A stretch of 64,000 nucleotides of DNA, taken from positions 62,001 to 126,000 of the forward strand of contig NZ_JAIEUL010000011.1 of assembly GCF_019599185.1 (NCBI RefSeq), written 5' to 3'. Origin of the DNA: Cryobacterium inferilacus. Its GTDB lineage: Bacteria > Actinomycetota > Actinomycetes > Actinomycetales > Microbacteriaceae. Positions 54,351-64,000 of the stretch are shown in pieces (position 1 is the stretch's first letter; every line of letters begins with the position of its first letter). A model generated the notes under the pieces. The model was not told where the DNA came from, ran no database searches, and worked only from the letters and a program-made list of their open reading frames with translations. Both the position numbers and the translations under genes were made by a program.

Positions 54351-55238
54351 ATGCACATCGGAATCGTCGGCCTCGGAAAAATGGGCGCCAATATGCGGGA
54401 CCGCCTGCGCACCGCCGGCATCGAGGTCACCGGCTACGACCGCAACCCCGACGTCTCCGATGTCGCGTCGACCGATGACCTGATCGCCGCCCTGCCCACC
54501 CCCCGACTGGTGTGGGTGATGGTTCCGGCCGGTGCGATCACCACGACCGTCATCACGGACCTGTCCACCAAGCTGTCCGCGGGTGACCTGGTCATCGACG
54601 GCGGAAACTCCCGTTTCACCGACGACTTCGTGCACGAGGCCCTGCTGGCCGAACACGGCGTGCACTACGTCGACGCCGGCGTCTCCGGCGGTGTCTGGGG
54701 CAAAACCAACGGCTTCGGGCTCATGGTCGGCGGGGCTGCGGCCGACGTCGAGCGCGCCATGCCGGTCTTCGACGCTCTGCGCCCTGAAGGACCCCGCGAG
54801 GAAGGCTTCGTGCATGCGGGCAAGGTCGGCGCGGGCCACTACGCGAAGATGGTGCACAACGGCATCGAATACGCACTCATGCAGGCATACGCCGAGGGGT
54901 ATGAACTTCTCGAGAAGCGCGACGACCTCATCCAGGATGTCCCCGGCATCTTCACCGCCTGGCAGCGCGGAACCGTTGTGCGCTCCTGGTTGCTCGAACT
55001 GATGGTTCTTGCCCTCAAAGAAGACCCGCAACTGGCCGACATCGAAGGTTATGTCGAAGACTCCGGCGAGGGCCGCTGGACCATCGAGGAAGCCATCAAC
55101 AACGCCGTGCCCGTCCCGGCGATCAGCGCGTCGATCTTCGCCCGCTTCACCTCCCGCCAGGAGGACTCACCGGCAATGAAGGCCGTGGCAGCGCTGCGCA
55201 ACCAGTTCGGTGGCCATGCCGTAAAGAAGGCTGACTGA
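54351..55238 (+). CDS. gnd: 6-phosphogluconate dehydrogenase, short (GndA-like) type
   Basis: A 295-residue decarboxylating dehydrogenase of the pentose phosphate path. MHIGIVGLGKMGANM is the dinucleotide motif and GDLVIDGGNSRFTDD the substrate loop, followed by GVSGGVWGKTNGFGLMVGG. It is shorter than the E. coli type, as in most actinobacteria. It sits between dnaN and recF, a common actinobacterial insertion. Confidence 0.95.
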   Translation: MHIGIVGLGKMGANMRDRLRTAGIEVTGYDRNPDVSDVASTDDLIAALPTPRLVWVMVPAGAITTTVITDLSTKLSAGDLVIDGGNSRFTDDFVHEALLAEHGVHYVDAGVSGGVWGKTNGFGLMVGGAAADVERAMPVFDALRPEGPREEGFVHAGKVGAGHYAKMVHNGIEYALMQAYAEGYELLEKRDDLIQDVPGIFTAWQRGTVVRSWLLELMVLALKEDPQLADIEGYVEDSGEGRWTIEEAINNAVPVPAISASIFARFTSRQEDSPAMKAVAALRNQFGGHAVKKAD

Positions 55239-55245
55239 TCCTCGC

Positions 55246-56508
55246 GTGCGGGTCACACACCTCTCCCTCACTGACTTCCGCAATTATGCGGAAGCCGAGG
55301 TTCCCTTCGGCCCCGGCCCCAACCTCATCGTGGGCAAGAACGGCCAGGGCAAGACCAACCTCGTTGAGGCCCTCGGCTTCCTGAGCACACTGGGTTCACA
55401 CCGGGTCTCCCAGACCGGCGCGATGGTGCGATCGGGGGAAGAGTCCGCAATCATCCGGGCCCGGCTCGAGTACAACGGACGCGACCTGCTCACCGAGGTG
55501 CAGATCAATCGCTCAGGGTTGAACCGGGCGCAGGTGAATCGCTCCGTGATCAAGACCAGGGAACTCCCCCGGTATTTCTCCAGCGTCCTGTTCGCCCCTG
55601 AAGACCTGGCGCTCGTGCGCGGTGATCCAGGCGGCCGCCGCCGCTTCCTCGATCAACTCCTGATTCTGCGGAGCCCACGGCTCTCCGCGGTACTGACCGA
55701 CTACGACCGGGTGCTGCGTCAACGGAACACGTTGCTCAAATCGGCCAGGGCGGCCGGAGTGAAATCCAATCAGCTCACCACTCTGGATATCTGGGACGAG
55801 AGACTCGTCGCCCTCGGCTCCGAGATCATCGACGAGCGTGCCGAGCTGGTGCGTCAATTGCTTCCGCCGCTCGGAGCGGCCTATCGGGCCGTGGCCGGAG
55901 CCGACCACGGGCCGAACCTGGTCGCGTCGCTCAGTATCCTCGGCGCCGACGAAGAGTCCGATGCCGCCGACACCGCCCGCACTGCCCCGGCGGGCGCCGC
56001 ACCCGGAGGCGCGGAGACCGGTTCAGGCGACACCGCCGGTATTTTCCGCGCCGCACTGGCGGGCCTGCGCCGCAAGGAACTGGACCGCGGGATGACCCTG
56101 GCCGGACCGCACCGCGACGATCTGGTCTTCGAACTGAACAACCTGCCAGCGAAGGGGTATGCCAGCCACGGCGAATCCTGGTCGTTCGCTTTGGCCCTCA
56201 AGCTGGCCTCCGCCGAGCTGCTTCGCCGGGACTCGTCCAGCGGCGACCCTGTCCTCATCCTCGACGACGTTTTCGCCGAGCTCGACCAGTCCAGGCGGCG
56301 GCGTCTGGCCGAGGCCGTGACCGGATACGAACAGGTGCTCATCACCGCGGCGGTGTTCGAGGACGTGCCGGCGGTGCTGGCCGCCCACGCTGTGCATATT
56401 CACGCGGGCGCCGTCGTCGACGGTCCGGTGTCTGACCAGATTCACGCGGGCGCCGTCGGTGACGCTCCCACTCCGGAAACCGGCGAGGCCGGGCCTGACC
56501 ATGGCTGA
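55246..56508 (+). CDS. recF: DNA replication and repair protein RecF
   Basis: A 420-residue SMC-like ATPase that helps load RecA at gaps. Walker A GKNGQGKT is at 30-37, the ABC signature lies in the SHGESWSFALALKLA region, and Walker B is PVLILDDVFAELDQSR. A 30-residue Ala/Gly/Thr insert (about 240-270) and a C-terminal extension with a duplicated IHAGAV unit are unlike other RecF. The start is the GTG at 55246. It overlaps the DUF721 gene by eight bases. Confidence 0.95.
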   Translation: MRVTHLSLTDFRNYAEAEVPFGPGPNLIVGKNGQGKTNLVEALGFLSTLGSHRVSQTGAMVRSGEESAIIRARLEYNGRDLLTEVQINRSGLNRAQVNRSVIKTRELPRYFSSVLFAPEDLALVRGDPGGRRRFLDQLLILRSPRLSAVLTDYDRVLRQRNTLLKSARAAGVKSNQLTTLDIWDERLVALGSEIIDERAELVRQLLPPLGAAYRAVAGADHGPNLVASLSILGADEESDAADTARTAPAGAAPGGAETGSGDTAGIFRAALAGLRRKELDRGMTLAGPHRDDLVFELNNLPAKGYASHGESWSFALALKLASAELLRRDSSSGDPVLILDDVFAELDQSRRRRLAEAVTGYEQVLITAAVFEDVPAVLAAHAVHIHAGAVVDGPVSDQIHAGAVGDAPTPETGEAGPDHG

Positions 56509-56989
56509 GCAGAGCGAGGCCGCCAAGGTCTACCTGCGGTTCAAAGACGTTTTCGGCGATCCCAACGCGGCCAGGAAACGCACCAGACGCAAAACCAGCC
56601 CGCAGATCGGCTCCAGTGTGCCGTTCGGCGCCGGCAGGGACCCTCGCGGACTGGGTGAGACCATCAATTCCCTCACCGCACAGCTGGGCTGGAACTCACC
56701 GATGGCCCAATCCGACCTGCTCGGCTCCTGGATCGAACTCGCCGGGGAAGAAACGGCGAAACACTCCACCCCCGCCGGCATCGACGAGGGCATCCTCACC
56801 GTGCACTGCGAGTCGACCGCGTGGGCGACGCAGTTGAGAATGATGCGCGTCGAGATCATGACGCACATCATGCAAAAGTTCCCGGATGCCGGCATCGCGG
56901 CAATTCGTTTTCAGGGGCCTAACGCGCCCTCCTGGAAAAAGGGTCCCAGATCAATTCCAGGGCGGGGTCCACGCGATACCTACGGGTAG
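56501..56989 (+). CDS. DUF721 family protein
   Basis: A 162-residue DciA-like/DUF721 protein. The N-terminus (AEQSEAAKVYLRFKDVFGDP) and the domain LLGSWIELAGEETAKHSTP, TVHCESTAWATQLRMM are typical of the gene between recF and gyrB. DciA-type relatives load the replicative helicase in bacteria without DnaC, so that role is plausible here. The ATG at 56501 is inside the recF end. Confidence 0.92.
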   Translation: MAEQSEAAKVYLRFKDVFGDPNAARKRTRRKTSPQIGSSVPFGAGRDPRGLGETINSLTAQLGWNSPMAQSDLLGSWIELAGEETAKHSTPAGIDEGILTVHCESTAWATQLRMMRVEIMTHIMQKFPDAGIAAIRFQGPNAPSWKKGPRSIPGRGPRDTYG

Positions 56990-57068
56990 GGAGACAAATC
57001 AGGTCAACCATGCGAATAAAACGCGTCAAACGGCGGATTTGGCCTCTCGGAGGCAGGTCGTTTGGTAG

Positions 57069-61657
<4,589 letters not shown>

Positions 61658-61665
<8 letters not shown>

Positions 61666-62065
61666 TGTCGCCGAGAAACTAGCCAAGAAGTCGAGTCGAG
61701 GTGCCGTGTCGTCAAAACAGGTCCGTCTGAAGCTCGTCTACATCGATTTCTGGTCGGCCGTCAAGCTGTCCTTCCTGATTGCGGTGTGCCTGGCCGTGGT
61801 GACCATTGTCGCGACGTTCCTCACCTTCACGGTGCTCAACGGCACCGGCATCTTCACCCAGATCGACGCCCTGTACACGGACATCGCCGGCAGCTCCTCA
61901 CAGCTGACCACGATCCTGTCGATCGGCAATGTGATGGGTTTCGCGGTTGTCGTTGCGGTTATCAACACCGTCGTCATCACCGCTCTCGGCGCGATTTTCG
62001 CCGTGCTGTACAACCTGAGCGTCAAGGTCACCGGAGGCCTGCTCGTCGGATTCACCAACAACTGA
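61658..62065 (+). CDS. DUF3566 family transmembrane protein
   Basis: A 135-residue protein with a basic N-terminus and two membrane spans (about 35-60 and 92-118). The DUF3566 core is seen in [18 protein letters not shown] and [18 protein letters not shown]. The gene right after gyrA is shared by actinobacteria; function unknown. It overlaps gyrA by eight bases. Confidence 0.9.
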
Positions 62066-62075
62066 CCGTCGGAAG

Positions 62076-62114
62076 CCCGATCGAGGCCGCGTGCCGGCCT
62101 CGATTGGGACTTTT
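62076..62114 (+). terminator. Intrinsic terminator after the DUF3566 gene
   Basis: CCCGATCGAGGCCG (62076-62089) pairs with CGGCCTCGATTGGG (62095-62108) with one mismatch and is followed by ACTTTT. Confidence 0.85.
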
Positions 62115-62149
62115 CGCCGGTTTCCGTTAGTCTGAAACCTGCCCAATAG

Positions 62150-62223
62150 GGGGATATAGCTCAGTTGGTTAGAGCGCTTCGCTGATAACGAAGAGGTCCC
62201 AGGTTCAAATCCCGGTATCCCCA
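62150..62223 (+). tRNA. tRNA-Ile (GAT)
   Basis: A 74-nt cloverleaf: acceptor GGGGATA/TATCCCC with A73, D arm AGCTCAGTTGGTTAGAGC, anticodon loop CTGATAA (GAT), and T loop GGTTCAAATCC. CCA is not encoded, as is usual where CCA enzyme adds it. Confidence 0.97.
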
Positions 62224-62299
62224 CGCACTACACAGAACACCGTGTACTTTCACCGCCGTACATCTCCACCAGGTTCCTCGCCCCGGCGAGAAACGGTTC

Positions 62300-62372
62300 G
62301 GGGCCATAGCTCAATTGGTAGAGCGCCTGCTTTGCAAGCAGGAGGTCCGGGGTTCGATTCCCCGTGGCTCCA
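62300..62372 (+). tRNA. tRNA-Ala (TGC)
   Basis: A 73-nt cloverleaf: acceptor GGGGCCA/TGGCTCC with A73, D arm AGCTCAATTGGTAGAGC, anticodon loop TTTGCAA (TGC), T loop GGTTCGATTCC. It lies 76 bases after tRNA-Ile. No rRNA operon follows, so this is a free tRNA pair. Confidence 0.97.
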
Positions 62373-62377
62373 CAGAT

Positions 62378-62409
62378 ACCCCCTCACCGGTTTACCGGGA
62401 GGGGGTTTT
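62378..62409 (+). terminator. Intrinsic terminator after tRNA-Ala
   Basis: ACCCCCTC pairs with GAGGGGGT around an inner CCGG/CCGG stem and is followed by TTTTG. Confidence 0.88.
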
Positions 62410-62540
62410 GTCATTCCTCGCCAGCGGCCTTCAGCGGCATCCTCAGCGGATTCAGCCGGGGCGTCGCCCTCACGGAGCCGCGCGGGCTGCGCGCCCGCCC
62501 ACGCCGCCATACAGGGCCGCACAGAGGGCGGGTACACAAC

Positions 62541-62567
62541 AAGGCCCCCGTCAGTGACGGGGGCCTT
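62541..62567 (-). terminator. Hairpin downstream of the 178-residue protein gene
   Basis: AAGGCCCCCGTC-AGT-GACGGGGGCCTT, a perfect 12-bp stem 18 bases past the stop of the minus-strand gene. The tail on that strand is GTTGTG, with few T's. Confidence 0.65.
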
Positions 62568-62584
62568 GAAGGAAAAGCCGCGAT

Positions 62585-63121
62585 CTAGACGTCCGTGGAC
62601 TTCTCAATCGGCGAGTCAAGCAGCGACTCGTCTTCGGAGACCCACAGTTCGTCATCTGCTCGGAAGGTCTGCCAGATGGCGTAGGCCACACCGGCTGCGG
62701 CAGCGATGCCCACACCGATGGCGACGTACGTGCCGGCGCCCAGGCCCTGCTTCTGAACAACGACGGGCTTCTGGAAGCGAACCCGGTTCAGCGCTGCGCT
62801 GCGGGCGTCCTTGGCGATATCACCGACCGACATGACGGTACCCAGAGCGGTTCCGATGCCCGGAATCACCTTGTCGACGACCTGATGCCGGACCCCGCCG
62901 GCAAAATCCTGGGTGGCGTTGACGCCGGGGAGTAGGTAGTGCTCGTATCCCTGGCGAACGCGGGGGACAACTTCTTCACGAGTCAGCACACCAGCCTGGT
63001 GGCCGGCCTCACGTGCGATCTCGTTGGCGCGGTTGAGAACATCCTGCTGGTGACTCCACAGTTCGTCCGCGCTCTTGCGCAGACGAGTGAGTTCCTTTCG
63101 GCGCTTGCGTGACAGGCTCAT
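62585..63121 (-). CDS. Conserved membrane-associated protein, unknown function
   Basis: A 178-residue protein: basic helical N-terminus (MSLSRKRRKELTRLRKSADELW), a middle part rich in Gly/Val (GGVRHQVVDKVIPGIGTALG), one membrane span near 130-150 (YVAIGVGIAAAAGVAYAIW) and an acidic end. GGAGGG precedes the ATG; longer in-frame starts up to 63652 overlap the cyclophilin gene. I do not know its function. It is divergent from the cyclophilin gene. Confidence 0.85.
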   Translation of the reverse strand: MSLSRKRRKELTRLRKSADELWSHQQDVLNRANEIAREAGHQAGVLTREEVVPRVRQGYEHYLLPGVNATQDFAGGVRHQVVDKVIPGIGTALGTVMSVGDIAKDARSAALNRVRFQKPVVVQKQGLGAGTYVAIGVGIAAAAGVAYAIWQTFRADDELWVSEDESLLDSPIEKSTDV

Positions 63122-63238
63122 CTGGACCCTCCATCGATTCGTGTGGTAAACACTGACCATCTTGCCACTGAATAGCCTGTGAGCGCTCTGAATGCCTGAC
63201 CGGCGAACGGATTCGGTGAAGGCTGCTGTGCAAGAATT

Positions 63239-63784
63239 ATGGCTATGTCTAAGCACACTGCAGTCGCAACGCTCAATACAACCCTCGGACCGATCAAGGT
63301 CAACCTCTTCGGAAACCACGCCCCGAAGACCGTCAAGAACTTCGTCGGTCTCGCGACCGGCGAGATCGAGTGGAAGCACCCGGCGACGGGCAAGACCTCC
63401 ACCGACCCGCTGTACAACGGCACGATTTTCCACCGCATCATCAAGGACTTCATGATCCAGGCCGGCGACCCGCTGGGCCAGGGCACCGGTGGCCCCGGCT
63501 TCCAGTTCGACGACGAGATCAACCCCGAGCTCGACTTCACCCAGCCTTACGTCCTCGCCATGGCCAACGCCGGCATCCAGGGCGGCCGCGGCACGAACGG
63601 TTCGCAGTTCTTCATCACGGTTGTTCCGACCACCTGGCTGCAGGGCAAGCACTCCATCTTCGGTGCCGTCGAGGACGAGGCGTCCCGCAAGATCGTCGAC
63701 CAGCTCGCCACCGTGCCCACCGACGGCCGCGACCGTCCGGCCACCGATGTCGTCATCGAGAGCATCACCGTCGAGCAGGTCTAG
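63239..63784 (+). CDS. ppiA: Cyclophilin-type peptidyl-prolyl isomerase
   Basis: A 181-residue cytoplasmic cyclophilin. The active-site Arg is in IFHRIIKDFMIQAGDP; GTNGSQFFITV and the Trp region PTTWLQGKHSIFG complete the site. It starts at ATG 63239 or the ATG two codons later. No signal peptide. It is followed after 11 bases by the rhomboid gene, in the common actinobacterial order. Confidence 0.96.
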   Translation: MAMSKHTAVATLNTTLGPIKVNLFGNHAPKTVKNFVGLATGEIEWKHPATGKTSTDPLYNGTIFHRIIKDFMIQAGDPLGQGTGGPGFQFDDEINPELDFTQPYVLAMANAGIQGGRGTNGSQFFITVVPTTWLQGKHSIFGAVEDEASRKIVDQLATVPTDGRDRPATDVVIESITVEQV

Positions 63785-63795
63785 GACCCCTCGAT

Positions 63796-64000
63796 ATGAC
63801 CAGCCTGCCCGGAACCGCCGCCAACTTCTGTTACCGGCATCCGGGCAGGCAGAGTTTTATCCTCTGCCAGCGGTGCGGCCGCACCATCTGCCCCGAGTGC
63901 CAGACCCAGGCCGCCGTGGGTGTCATCTGCCCCGAGTGCATGCGGGAGCAGCGCCAGAGCGCCCCCCGCACCAAGTCCGCCGCACGTACCCGCCTCGCCC
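63796..64000 (+). CDS. Rhomboid family intramembrane serine protease (partial, N-terminus)
   Basis: Only the first 68 residues are in the window. They form the cytoplasmic zinc-ribbon leader of actinobacterial rhomboids (NFCYRHPGRQSFILCQRCGR, ICPECQTQA, VICPECM), just before the membrane domain. The assignment rests on this leader and on the position after ppiA; the catalytic Ser/His lie beyond the edge. Confidence 0.8.
   Translation, partial: MTSLPGTAANFCYRHPGRQSFILCQRCGRTICPECQTQAAVGVICPECMREQRQSAPRTKSAARTRLA

Noticed and set aside
62150..62372. Integration site at the tRNA genes
   Set aside because: Both tRNAs are complete and no duplicated tRNA 3' end, integrase or composition shift follows within the window.

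Overview
The window is high-GC DNA and reads as a single stretch of actinobacterial chromosome carrying the replication origin. The order rsmG-khpB-yidC-yidD-rnpA-rpmH, oriC, dnaA-dnaN-gnd-recF-DUF721-gyrB-gyrA-DUF3566-tRNA(Ile)-tRNA(Ala) is that of Actinobacteria. Many GTG and a few TTG starts, one-to-eight-base gene overlaps and the mycothiol-era trxBA and DUF6049-murJ arrangements agree. The whole set (zur/znu next to Zn-free L28-L33-S14, BCKDH cluster, DUF6049, parAB with parS) fits the family Microbacteriaceae. A Cryobacterium- or Leifsonia-like genus is my inference and was not tested.

Layout. 1-2469: a copper/cytochrome-assembly membrane protein (cut by the window edge), HU, then a minus-strand run of cysteine-free ribosomal proteins bL28, bL33 and uS14, and zur. 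2466-6055: zinc ABC transporter (two permeases, ATPase, His-rich lipoprotein) behind a Zur-box promoter that appears leaderless. 6122-8651: accessory stretch with a stand-alone ATPase, a palindromic repeat cluster, a GNAT acetyltransferase and a protein-tyrosine-phosphatase gene broken by a stop codon. 8785-13537: aminotransferase plus 2-oxoacid dehydrogenase E1alpha/E1beta/E2. 13654-16087: holin-like membrane protein and a WXG100-like/hydrolase gene pair. 16195-24680: low-molecular-weight phosphatase, purB, P-type ATPase, two membrane proteins and a split NAD(P) transhydrogenase. 24975-29778: BCCT osmolyte transporter and HrpB helicase. 29810-33450: dnaB and the rpsF-ssb-rpsR-rplI operon. 33634-43976: a nuclease-like orphan, CCA-adding enzyme, DUF6049, murJ, trxB-trxA behind a SigR/SigH-type promoter, an aminotransferase and a D-Ala-D-Ala-ligase-like gene. 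43977-47948: a nearly 2-kb gene-free spacer with seven parS sites, then parB-parA with an eighth parS on the parA start codon. 48016-64000: the origin gene block described above, then a membrane protein, a cyclophilin and the start of a rhomboid protease.

How it works together. The right half is the replication/segregation hub: DnaA boxes lie on both sides of dnaA and also upstream of dnaB about 20 kb away, ParB loads at the parS array 4-9 kb from the origin, and gyrase, clamp and RecF are encoded beside it. Cell-envelope genes (murJ, the ligase, yidC) and RNA-processing genes (rnpA, CCA enzyme) share the neighbourhood. The left end is a zinc-economy locus. No CRISPR array, prophage or intact insertion sequence was found. 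The least explained items are the WXG100-like/hydrolase pair, the palindromic repeats at 6991-7173, and a second repeated motif inside the parS spacer.
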